Part shown: piece after piece, positions 57,080 through 64,000 of the stretch
How positions within the stretch are numbered: position 1 is the stretch's first letter
Layout: the number at the start of each line of letters is the position of its first letter
Source of the DNA: Streptomyces sp. NRRL F-525
Lineage (GTDB): Bacteria; Actinomycetota; Actinomycetes; Streptomycetales; Streptomycetaceae
Direction: 5' to 3'
DNA: 64,000 nt
NCBI RefSeq assembly: GCF_000716605.1
Contig: NZ_JNXE01000027.1
Location: forward strand, 62,001-126,000
Notes under the pieces: generated by a model
What the model saw: the letters and a program-made list of their open reading frames with translations, nothing else
What the model was told of the DNA's origin: nothing
Database searches by the model: none
Program-made: the position numbers and the translations under genes

Positions 57080-58015
57080 TTACTTCGTGATGCCGTGCTG
57101 CTTCGCGTACGTGTTCGCCACGTCCTCCGGGTCCTTCTTGTCCTTGTCCACCTGGCGGTTCAGCTCGGTGAGCTGGGCCGTGGTGAGGAGGTTCCCGAGC
57201 CGCGCGAGCGCCTTGCGGACCGTGGGGTCGGCCACGCGGTCGGCGATGAGCGGGACGATGTGCTGGCTGGGGATCAGGGTCTTGGGGTCGGTCAGGACCA
57301 CCCAGTCGTTGGCCTTGATGTCGGTGTCGGTGGTGAACAGGTTCGCCACGTCCACATCGCCCTTCTTCAGCGCGCCCTTCACCAACGGCCCGTCGGAATC
57401 AAGGGACTTGAACTCCTTGAACTCCACGCCGTACACGTCCTTCAGTCCTACGACGCCCACCTGACGGGTCTTCACCTCGGCGGAGGCGCCCAGGGTCAGC
57501 TTGCCGTTGTGCTTCGCGAGGTCGGCCAGCGAGGTCAGGCCGTACTTCCTGGCGGTCTCGCGGGTGACGGCGAAGCAGTCCGCGTCCTCCGCGATGCCGT
57601 AGGCCAGGACCTGGAGGCCGGAGGGGAGGGCGAGGGTGAGGGCGTTCTGCATCTCGCCCGGCTCCGCGACCTTCGACTTGGGCTGGAGGTAGGTGAGCAG
57701 GGCGCCCTGGTACTCGGGGAGGAGGTCGATGTCGCCGCTCTTGAGGGCGGGGAAGACGATCTCGCGGGTGCCGAGGTTGGGGCGGACCTTGACCTTCACG
57801 CCGGCCGCTTCGAGAGCGGCGGCGTAGAGGTAGCCGAGGACCTGGTTCTCGGTGAAGTTGGCGGTGCCGATGGTGACGCCGTTCTTGCTGGAGGCGCTGC
57901 CACCGCCGGACGAACTCCCGCCGTCGAGCGAGGTGACACCGCTGGAGCAGGCGGACAGGACGGGCACGGCGACGGCCGTTCCGGCGAGGGCGCCGAGGAG
58001 AGTGCGACGGTTCAT
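57080..58015 (-). CDS. Osmoprotectant ABC transporter, substrate-binding lipoprotein
   Basis: A 311-residue lipoprotein with lipobox LSAC after the signal RRTLLGALAGTAVAVPVLSA. The mature part is an OpuAC/ProX-type binding protein (VTIGTANFTENQVLGYLYAA; FPALKSGDIDLLPEYQGAL; LFTTDTDIKANDWVVLTDP), specific for glycine betaine, choline or related compounds. It is the last gene of the operon ATPase-permease-permease-binding protein. Confidence 0.93.
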   Translation of the reverse strand: MNRRTLLGALAGTAVAVPVLSACSSGVTSLDGGSSSGGGSASSKNGVTIGTANFTENQVLGYLYAAALEAAGVKVKVRPNLGTREIVFPALKSGDIDLLPEYQGALLTYLQPKSKVAEPGEMQNALTLALPSGLQVLAYGIAEDADCFAVTRETARKYGLTSLADLAKHNGKLTLGASAEVKTRQVGVVGLKDVYGVEFKEFKSLDSDGPLVKGALKKGDVDVANLFTTDTDIKANDWVVLTDPKTLIPSQHIVPLIADRVADPTVRKALARLGNLLTTAQLTELNRQVDKDKKDPEDVANTYAKQHGITK

Positions 58016-58039
58016 TTTCGGGTTCCTTCAGGTTCGGCG

Positions 58040-58077
58040 CGCCCCAAAGGGGCGCGGGGAACTGCGCGACCAGCCAC
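58040..58077 (+). repeat. Member of the GGGGCGCGGGGAACTGCGCGA repeat family
   Basis: GGGGCGCGGGGAACTGCGCG (from 58049) followed by ACCAGCC is the plus-strand orientation of the repeat seen at 47.6-47.85 kb and 63.1 kb. It lies within the osmoprotectant operon, between the second permease and the binding-protein gene, preceded by a short inverted CGCCCC/GGGGCG. Confidence 0.85.
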
Positions 58078-58118
58078 GACGAAGCCGCAGACGATCGACG
58101 GCATATCGAGCGAGGGGC

Positions 58119-58781
58119 TCACGCCGTGCGATGACGGAAGAGGAAGCGCTGAAGCCCGGAGAGACCGAGGTCCAGCACGATGGCGACAACGGCGACAAGC
58201 ACCGCCCCGCCCAGCACTTGCACAAGATCCCGCTGGGCGAGCCCGTCGAAGACGAAGCGGCCCAGGCCCCCGAAGGAGACGTACGCGGCGACGGTTGCCG
58301 TGGAGACCACCTGGATGAGCGCGAGGCGCAGGCCGGTCATGATCAGGGGGAGCGCGAGGGGCAACTCGACCTGGAACAGCACCTGGTGACCGCGCATGCC
58401 CTGGCCGCGTGCCGCGTCCTTCACGTCCGGGTCCACGGCCGTCATCCCGGCGTAGGTGTTCGTGACGATGGACGGGACCGCGAGGGCGACCAGCGCGATG
58501 TACACCGGCCACATCGACAGGCCGCTGGCCAGGAAGACGAGGACGACCAGGCCGACGGTCGGCAGGGCGCGGCCGAAGGACGCGAGGTTGATTGCGAGGA
58601 ACGCGCCCTTGCCGGTGTGGCCGATCAGCAGGCCGAGGGGGAGGCCGATCGCGGCCGCGATGAGGGTCGCGAGCAGCGAGTACTGGAGGTGCTCGGCGAG
58701 GCGGTGCGCGATGCCGTCCGAACCGGCCCACTGGGAGCCGCTGGTCAGCCACTTGCCGAGGTTCTTGAAGAGTTCGAACAT
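58119..58781 (-). CDS. Osmoprotectant ABC transporter permease 2
   Basis: A 220-residue permease of the OpuC/ProW type with about six membrane helices (LLATLIAAAIGLPLGLLIGH; GLVVLVFLASGLSMWPVYIA) and the ATPase-docking EAA-like loop near DPDVKDAARGQGMRGHQVLF. The ATG overlaps the stop of the first permease (TGATG), so translation is coupled. The two permeases are homologous and should form a heterodimer in the membrane. Confidence 0.93.
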   Translation of the reverse strand: MFELFKNLGKWLTSGSQWAGSDGIAHRLAEHLQYSLLATLIAAAIGLPLGLLIGHTGKGAFLAINLASFGRALPTVGLVVLVFLASGLSMWPVYIALVALAVPSIVTNTYAGMTAVDPDVKDAARGQGMRGHQVLFQVELPLALPLIMTGLRLALIQVVSTATVAAYVSFGGLGRFVFDGLAQRDLVQVLGGAVLVAVVAIVLDLGLSGLQRFLFRHRTA

Positions 58782-59422
58782 CAGGCTCGCCGCCTCGTCC
58801 AGGGGGTCAGTACGTACTGGAGGCCGACCAGCAGGGCGTCCGCCACCACGGCCAGGAGCAGGGTCAGGACCACGCCCACGATCACCGGCGTCGGGAAGTC
58901 GCGCTGGAAGCCGTCGGTGAAGAGCTGGCCGAGGCCGCCGTCGCCGATGTAGGTCGCGACCGAGACGAGCGAGATCGACATGACCGTGGCGATACGGACA
59001 CCGGCCATGATCACCGGGAGCGCGAGGGGGAGTTCGACGGTGAGGAGCGTGCGCAGGGGCCGCGTGCCCATCGCCTTCGCGGCCTCCTTCGTCTTCGCGG
59101 GGACCGAGTCGAGGCCCTCGACCGTGTTTCGCAGCAGTACGACCAGCGTGTAGACCGTCAGGCCGATCACGGTCGTGGTGCGGGTGAGGCCGCTGATCGG
59201 GAGCAGGAGCACGAAGATCGCGATCGACGGGATCGTGAAGAGCACGTTCGACAGGCCGAGCAGGAAGCCCCGGAGCGGGCGGACGCGGTGGGCCACGACC
59301 GCCAGCGGGAGCGAGATCAGCAGACCGAGGAAGACGGCGGTCATCGCGGCCTGGAGATGCGAGAACGTGAGGCTGGTGAGGTCGTCGGTGTGGTCGCCTA
59401 TCCACGACCAGTCGATGGTCAT
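58781..59422 (-). CDS. Osmoprotectant ABC transporter permease 1
   Basis: A 213-residue permease with about six membrane helices (AAMTAVFLGLLISLPLAVVA; LSNVLFTIPSIAIFVLLLPI) and the EAA-like loop PAKTKEAAKAMGTRPLRTLL that docks to the ATPase. It pairs with the second permease. Its start overlaps the ATPase stop by four bases, and its stop overlaps the next start. Confidence 0.93.
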   Translation of the reverse strand: MTIDWSWIGDHTDDLTSLTFSHLQAAMTAVFLGLLISLPLAVVAHRVRPLRGFLLGLSNVLFTIPSIAIFVLLLPISGLTRTTTVIGLTVYTLVVLLRNTVEGLDSVPAKTKEAAKAMGTRPLRTLLTVELPLALPVIMAGVRIATVMSISLVSVATYIGDGGLGQLFTDGFQRDFPTPVIVGVVLTLLLAVVADALLVGLQYVLTPWTRRRA

Positions 59423-60453
59423 GCCGCGACCCTTGCCTCGGCGTGTGCCTGGCCCGCGTGGGTGTGGATGTCGTCGCGGGAGGAGACGCCGGTGAGGACG
59501 CCGTTCGCGTCGACGCGGGCGATCAGGCCGTTCGGGGAGGCGACGGACTCGTTGAGGGCGGCGAGGAGGGAATCGCCGTCCTGGAGCGGTCGTACGGGGA
59601 TCTCGGCGCCCTTGGATGCCCAGTGGAGGGGTTTGCGGGCCTCGTCCACGACCAGGGTCCAGGTGTCGCCCTCGGGGGCCGGGCCCTGCGGGACCTCGGC
59701 GAGGGTGGTGAGGGAGAGCAGCTTGAGGCCGCGTTCGGCGCCGAGGAAGTCGGCGACGAAGTCGTCGGCCGGGCGGGCGAGGAGTTCGGCGGGGGCCGCG
59801 CACTGGACGAGGTGACCGCCGGTGCGGAAGATCGCGATGCGGTCGCCGAGCCGTACGGCTTCGTCGATGTCGTGCGTGACGAAGACGATGGTCTTGTTCA
59901 ACTCCTTCTGCAGGCGCAGGAGTTCGTCCTGGAGCTGAGTGCGGACCACCGGGTCGACGGCGCCGAAGGGCTCGTCCATCAGGAGCACCGGCGGGTCGGC
60001 GGCGAGCGCGCGGGCCACGCCGACGCGCTGCTGCTGGCCGCCGGAGAGCTGGTGCGGGTAGCGCTTCCCGGCGTCGGCGGCGAGCCCGACGGTCTCCAGC
60101 AGCTCGGCCGCGCGGGCCCTGGCCTTCTTCCGGCCGTGGCCCAGGAGCAGCGGCACGGTGGCGATGTTGTCCAGCACCGTGCGGTGCGGGAAGAGCCCCG
60201 ACTGCTGGATGACGTACCCGATGGAACGGCGCAGTTCGGCCGCGTCCTGCTGGGTGACGTCCTTGCCGCCGACCTTGATGACGCCCGAGGTCGGGTCGAT
60301 CATCCGGTTGATCATCCGAAGGGTGGTCGTCTTGCCGCAACCGGAGGAACCGACCAGTACGGTGACCCCGCCTTCCGGCATCTCCAGGGAGAGGTCGTGA
60401 ACTGCTGTCGTGCCGTTGGGGAAGCGTTTGTGGACCGCGTCGAACTGGATCAT
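59419..60453 (-). CDS. Osmoprotectant ABC transporter ATP-binding protein
   Basis: A 344-residue ATPase powering uptake of a compatible solute. Walker [21 protein letters not shown] (about 33-52), Q-loop [20 protein letters not shown], signature [17 protein letters not shown], Walker [17 protein letters not shown], and H-loop [19 protein letters not shown]. About 100 C-terminal residues after the ATPase core include a CBS-like element ([20 protein letters not shown]), which in OpuA senses ionic strength. It is the first gene of the operon, divergent from the lyase-like gene over 142 bases. Confidence 0.95.
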   Translation of the reverse strand: MIQFDAVHKRFPNGTTAVHDLSLEMPEGGVTVLVGSSGCGKTTTLRMINRMIDPTSGVIKVGGKDVTQQDAAELRRSIGYVIQQSGLFPHRTVLDNIATVPLLLGHGRKKARARAAELLETVGLAADAGKRYPHQLSGGQQQRVGVARALAADPPVLLMDEPFGAVDPVVRTQLQDELLRLQKELNKTIVFVTHDIDEAVRLGDRIAIFRTGGHLVQCAAPAELLARPADDFVADFLGAERGLKLLSLTTLAEVPQGPAPEGDTWTLVVDEARKPLHWASKGAEIPVRPLQDGDSLLAALNESVASPNGLIARVDANGVLTGVSSRDDIHTHAGQAHAEARVAA

Positions 60454-60595
60454 GAGTTGTCCCTTGCCCGGCTGTATAACGTCATGCAGAGTTCTCGGTG
60501 TCTGAATAGTTTGTCAATGTCTCCGCGTTAATCCGAGGTAACGGATGACCGGCAGGCAAGATCGAGTGTCCTGATTGAGGGGAGTTCGTCGCCTT

Positions 60596-62134
60596 ATGTC
60601 GTCTCAGATCGTGGACGCCTCCGATGTGGCGCTGTCCGGAGGCACCGATCTGGTCGTCCTCGACGGGGTCGGCTTCGGGGTCACCGACGTCGTACGCCTC
60701 GCCGACGGGGACGCCCGCCCGGTCCCCGGCACCGACGCGATGAAGCGCGCGACGGAGTCCTGGGACGCGGCCCGCCAGATCGCCGCGACCGGCCGCGTCT
60801 ACGGCCGCTCGACGGGCGTCGGTGCCAACCGGAACGAGGACGTGCCCACGGAGGCGGCGGCGGAGCACGGCCTGCGGTTGCTGCGCAGCCACGCCGGCGC
60901 GATCGGCGACGAGCTTCCGGCGCGGGAGGTGCGGGCGATGCTCGCCGTCCGGGCCAACCAGTTGCTGGCCGGGGGTGCGGGGCTGCGTCCTACGGTCGTC
61001 ACGGCGTTGTGCGAGGCGCTGGAGAACGGGGTGTATCCGGTCGTCAACGAGTTCGGGTCGGTGGGGACGGGGGACATCGCGGCGCTGGCTCAGGTGGGGC
61101 TGGCGTTGGTGGGGGAGCACCCTTGGCGGAGCGTCTTCGGTGGTCCCGGTCTTGCGGGCGTCCCCGAGCCCCAACCCCTCGACAACAACGACGCGTTGGC
61201 GATGATCAGCAGCAACGCGCTCACCCTCGGCCAATCCGCCCTCGCCCTGCATGAGTTGAGGGGGCTGATCGGGGCCACGCAGGTCGTCGGGGCGTTGTCG
61301 CTGCTCGCCGTCGACGGGTCGCACGAGCCGTATGCCGCGCCGGTGCACGCGGCTCGGCCGCACCGGGGATCTACCGAAGTCGCGCGGCGGATGCGGGAGT
61401 TGATCGGGGCCGCGGACCGGCCCACTCCTCCCCTCGGGCGGATTCAGGACCCGTACGGGTTCCGGTGTCTGCCGCAGATCCACGGGCCCGCGCATGACGC
61501 GGCGGACGCGTTGGAGGAGGTGCTGGCGATCGAGATCAACGCGGCCGCCGAGAACCCGTTCATCTCCGCCGAGGACATGACCGCCTACCACCACGGCGGC
61601 TTCTACCAGGCCCAACTCGTCCTCGCCCTGGACCACTTCAGGCTCGCGCTCACCCAGGTGGCCCGGCTGTCGACGTCACGGCTCTCCTCGCTGAACGAGC
61701 CCGGGTTCACCCGCCTCAAGCCGTTCCTCGCGGACAACGAGGCCGCGTCCTCCGGGGTGATGATCCTGGAGTACGCCGCTGCCGCCGCCCTCGGCGACCT
61801 GAGGGCCTTCTCCGCTCCCGCCTCGCTCGGGCACGCTGTACTCTCCCGGGGCGTCGAGGAACAGGCCAGCTTCGCCTCGCTCGCCGCACGTCAGACACTG
61901 CGCGCCTGCCGCGCGTACCGTCTCGTCGTCGGCTGCGAACTCGTCGCCGCCGTACGGGCGTTGCGCCAGCGCGGGCTGCGGCCCGACCCGGAACTCCCGG
62001 TCGGCCGCGCGCTGGAGCTGGCCGAATCGGTGCTCGACGACGAGACGGCGGACCGGCCGCTCACGGACGATGTGACGGCGGCGGCGGGACTGCTGGACCG
62101 GTTCACGGAGATCTGGAGGGGGAGCGCGTCATGA
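60596..62134 (+). CDS. Aromatic amino acid lyase (HAL/PAL) homologue lacking the MIO triad
   Basis: A 512-residue protein of the histidine/phenylalanine ammonia-lyase fold. Typical blocks are present: GRVYGRSTGVGAN, IQDPYGFRCLPQIHGPAHDA, AAENPFISAEDM and SRLSSLNEPGFTRLKPFLAD. The expected Gly-Ala-Ser-Gly-Asp at the catalytic centre is instead Ser-Val-Gly-Thr-Gly-Asp (residues 155-160; Thr158 encoded at 61067-61069). It therefore cannot make the MIO prosthetic group and should not be a standard ammonia-lyase. I vaguely recall GTGD-type homologues in other actinobacteria. The reaction is unknown. The ATG at 60596 was chosen as the start of the fold. The gene overlaps the next by four bases (ATG 62131) if that gene uses its earliest start. 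Confidence 0.85.
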   Translation: MSSQIVDASDVALSGGTDLVVLDGVGFGVTDVVRLADGDARPVPGTDAMKRATESWDAARQIAATGRVYGRSTGVGANRNEDVPTEAAAEHGLRLLRSHAGAIGDELPAREVRAMLAVRANQLLAGGAGLRPTVVTALCEALENGVYPVVNEFGSVGTGDIAALAQVGLALVGEHPWRSVFGGPGLAGVPEPQPLDNNDALAMISSNALTLGQSALALHELRGLIGATQVVGALSLLAVDGSHEPYAAPVHAARPHRGSTEVARRMRELIGAADRPTPPLGRIQDPYGFRCLPQIHGPAHDAADALEEVLAIEINAAAENPFISAEDMTAYHHGGFYQAQLVLALDHFRLALTQVARLSTSRLSSLNEPGFTRLKPFLADNEAASSGVMILEYAAAAALGDLRAFSAPASLGHAVLSRGVEEQASFASLAARQTLRACRAYRLVVGCELVAAVRALRQRGLRPDPELPVGRALELAESVLDDETADRPLTDDVTAAAGLLDRFTEIWRGSAS

Positions 62135-62214
62135 GCGTGGACAGGAGTGTGGACGGGAGCGTGGACGAGAGCGTGGGTGGGGCTGTGGACGGTGCCGTGG
62201 ACAGGAGCGCGGGG

Positions 62215-63051
62215 GTGACCGACAGCCCGGCCGCCCGGCTGCAGGCGCTCTTCGAGGGGCACCGGCTCACGCCGACCCAGCGGCGCATCGCGCACAGCAT
62301 GGTGCGCCGCGCCGCCGACGTGCCGTTCCTCTCCAGCGTCGAACTCGCCGAACTCGCCGGTGTCAGCCAGCCCTCGGTGACCCGGTTCGCGGTCGCCCTC
62401 GGCTTCGACGGCTACCCGGCGCTGCGCAAACACCTCCGTGAGGTCGCGCCTTCCGAGTCTTCCCCGGACACGGCGTCGTACAACGAGTACCAGCAGGCCG
62501 TAGAGGCCGAGATCGAGAACCTCAAGCATCTCGCCGAGATACTGGCCGACCCACGGCCGGTCGCGAAGGCCGGCCGGCTGCTCGCCGCCTCGCGTCCGCT
62601 GCCCGTGCTCGGTCTGCGCGCGGCGGCCTCGCAGGCGTACGGGTTCGCGTACTTCGCCGCGAAGGTCCATCCGGACGTACGGCTGCTGAACGAGGGCGGC
62701 ACGATGATTCACGACCGGATCGATGCGGCGGTTCGGGCCGGGGCCACTGCGCTGCTGTGCTTTGCGCTGCCGCGGCATCCGCGTGAGGTGGTCGACACGT
62801 TGGCGTATGCGCGGGAGGCGGGGCTGATCGTCGTCACCGTCGCGGACTCGGCGTTCGCTCCTGTCGCCAAGGTGTCCGACCTGCTGATCCCGGCCGCCGT
62901 CGGTACCGGCCTCGCCTTTGATACGGCGTGCGCGCCGATGCTGCTCGGGCGGGTGTTGTTGGAGGCGATGTGTGACGATCTGCCGGATGCGCAGGCGAGG
63001 CTTGAGGAGTTCGATGTGCGGGCGGCGGCGCGGGGGTTGTTCGTGGAGTGA
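62215..63051 (+). CDS. MurR/RpiR-family transcriptional regulator
   Basis: A 278-residue regulator with an N-terminal RpiR-type helix-turn-helix (LTPTQRRIAHSMVRRAADVP; SVELAELAGVSQPSVTRFAV) and a C-terminal SIS phosphosugar-binding-like domain (about 105-235; PLPVLGLRAAASQAYGFAYF; ALLCFALPRHPREVVDTLA). The GTG at 62215 (VTDSPAARLQ) has a GGAG-type site. An ATG at 62131, which overlaps the lyase stop, would add 28 residues made of VD repeats, encoded by six copies of GTGGAC. It probably controls the lyase-like gene and perhaps the divergent transporter. Confidence 0.88.
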   Translation: MTDSPAARLQALFEGHRLTPTQRRIAHSMVRRAADVPFLSSVELAELAGVSQPSVTRFAVALGFDGYPALRKHLREVAPSESSPDTASYNEYQQAVEAEIENLKHLAEILADPRPVAKAGRLLAASRPLPVLGLRAAASQAYGFAYFAAKVHPDVRLLNEGGTMIHDRIDAAVRAGATALLCFALPRHPREVVDTLAYAREAGLIVVTVADSAFAPVAKVSDLLIPAAVGTGLAFDTACAPMLLGRVLLEAMCDDLPDAQARLEEFDVRAAARGLFVE

Positions 63052-63100
63052 CGGGCGTTGGGCTGGCGCTGGCGGAGGCGTAGTTGTCGGGTGCGGGTGC

Positions 63101-63132
63101 GTCGTGGCTGGTCGCGCAGTTCCCCGCGCCCC
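63101..63132 (-). repeat. Member of the GGGGCGCGGGGAACTGCGCGA repeat family
   Basis: GTCGTGGCTGGTCGCGCAGT followed by TCCCCGCGCCCC is another copy of the intergenic repeat described at 47.6 kb, located between the RpiR-type gene and the next gene. Confidence 0.85.
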
Positions 63133-63284
63133 TGGGGTGTCCGTGCTCGCCGGGGTGTTAAGTGGGGCCGTTCCGCCCAACCGAAAAACCTGTCCCCCGC
63201 TGCCGTGCTCTCAGACTCGTCTCACGTTCGCTCACTAGTCTCCCCGCACTACGGAACTGTGCCGGGACGACCAGGAGGCGGGAC

Positions 63285-63878
63285 GTGGCGCGCGGAGATC
63301 GGAGAGTTCAGGGGCTGGCCCGGGTGGCTGTCGTCGTGCGGGCCGGGGCCGCGCCGATGTGGTGGTTCGGGGTGCTGGCGGCGGGGGTCGGGGTGCTGCT
63401 GCCCGGCATTACCGGGCGGCGGATCGGGGTGATGGCCGGGGCCGCGCTGTTCATCGTCGCGGCGGTCGTGGTGGCGTACGCGCGGCGTCGGCGGTACACC
63501 GCGCTGGCCCGCGGGGCCGCCCGGGCCGGGAAGCACGACGTGCTCCAGGACCGTGCGGTGAGCACGCGGAACTGGCGTCGCGCGCACCGCTGGTGGCTCG
63601 TCCTCGCCTTCGCCGTCGCGCTGGCCAGCGGGTTCGCCGTGCCCGCGGCGGGCGGGATGCTGCTCGCCGGTGCCGGGACGGGGCTGCGGCTGAAGGCCGC
63701 CTGGCTGGGGCGGCGCGAGCGGGCCGACGACGCCCTGCTGTGGATCCGCGTCGACTGGCTGGACAAGCGGCACGGCGCCCCCGCCGGCAAGCCGGTCAAG
63801 GGCTACCGCTCCACCGGTATCGCCGCGGGCGACGCGACCCCGGGCGGGGCGCGCCGCCGTAGCGACGTCTTCGCGTAG
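63285..63878 (+). CDS. Integral membrane protein
   Basis: A 197-residue protein starting at a GTG with a strong GGAGG site. Two helices (WWFGVLAAGVGVLLPG; VMAGAALFIVAAVVVAYARR), a basic loop with RRYTALARGAARAGKHDVLQ, and a third hydrophobic segment (WWLVLAFAVALASGFAVPAA) are seen. The C-terminus is hydrophilic (LLWIRVDWLDKRHGAPAGKP). No family was recognised. Confidence 0.7.
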   Translation: MARGDRRVQGLARVAVVVRAGAAPMWWFGVLAAGVGVLLPGITGRRIGVMAGAALFIVAAVVVAYARRRRYTALARGAARAGKHDVLQDRAVSTRNWRRAHRWWLVLAFAVALASGFAVPAAGGMLLAGAGTGLRLKAAWLGRRERADDALLWIRVDWLDKRHGAPAGKPVKGYRSTGIAAGDATPGGARRRSDVFA

Positions 63879-63885
63879 CCGGGCT

Positions 63886-64000
63886 CTAGACCTCCAGGTC
63901 CGCCTCGATCTTCTTCAACTGGTGCCTGGCCATCGCCAGGTTGGCGCGGCCGGCGTCCAGCACCAGGTAGAGGAAGAGGCCGTTGCCGCCGCGGCCCTTG
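63886..64000 (-). CDS. Partial CDS, 3' end of a conserved protein
   Basis: The last 37 codons of a minus-strand gene enter the window (GRGGNGLFLYLVLDAGRANL, then AMARHQLKKIEADLEV, stop TAG at 63886-63888). The wording resembles the C-terminus of roadblock/LC7-type small GTPase partners, but this is a weak guess. The 5' part is outside the window. Confidence 0.6.
   Translation of the reverse strand, partial: KGRGGNGLFLYLVLDAGRANLAMARHQLKKIEADLEV

Overview
This is chromosomal DNA of a Streptomyces (or very close actinomycete). It has very high GC with strong GC bias at third codon positions, many GTG starts, typical actinomycete families (Rpf resuscitation factors, XRE-DUF5753/DUF397 pairs, DUF501, DUF1906), and a tRNA-Leu(UAA) gene that matches the Streptomyces developmental tRNA gene bldA. 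From about 23.9 kb onward the order resembles, as I remember it, the conserved core around enolase in S. coelicolor: lipoprotein, mazG, cytochrome P450, rpfC, rpfA, eno, divIC, DUF501, ppx/gppA, then ndh, cfa, an FtsX-type ABC exporter, bldA, pobA.

Region 1 (1-14.5 kb) is accessory. A giant RHS/YD-repeat polymorphic toxin, whose 5' end lies outside the window, ends in a Hint autoprotease domain and a short deaminase-like toxin tip. The DNA becomes visibly less GC-rich exactly at the Hint/toxin junction. It stays so through a run of small genes: a DUF416-like immunity gene next to the toxin, a broken gene, a SUFU-type immunity gene and another immunity-like gene. This is the usual picture of toxin-tip exchange leaving orphan immunity genes. 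Region 2 (14.5-24.6 kb) holds small conserved and hypothetical genes: a KOW-domain protein, two DUF397 genes with one intact and one decayed XRE regulator, an anti-sigma-type ATPase, an M16 peptidase, a Tat-type DUF1906 protein, and membrane or lipoproteins.

Region 3 (24.7-47.6 kb) is mostly core: mazG, a STAND-like NTPase carrying a TTA codon and overlapping a P450 gene, two Rpf cell-wall hydrolases (rpfA behind a c-di-AMP riboswitch), eno, divIC, DUF501, ppx/gppA, a quinone-type oxidoreductase, ndh behind a good Rex operator, cfa, an ABC exporter pair, bldA, pobA, and a Bax inhibitor-1 family gene. Region 4 (47.6-64 kb) contains a thiolase, an SGNH hydrolase, cystathionine beta-synthase, a carbonic anhydrase/SulP operon, a four-gene osmoprotectant ABC transporter, and, divergent from it, an ammonia-lyase homologue without the MIO-forming Ala-Ser-Gly triad, coupled to an RpiR-type regulator. 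A partial gene runs off the right edge.

The non-coding DNA is rich in repeats: a tandem array of about fifteen 37-bp units between the SGNH and thiolase genes, a perfect 30-bp inverted repeat near 47.8 kb belonging to a dispersed family also seen at 58.0 and 63.1 kb, and several small tandem repeats. The most promising leads for new biology are the toxin with its histidine/lysine-rich segment, the STAND/P450 pair, and the MIO-less lyase operon. All assignments were made by reading the sequence; no database search was run.
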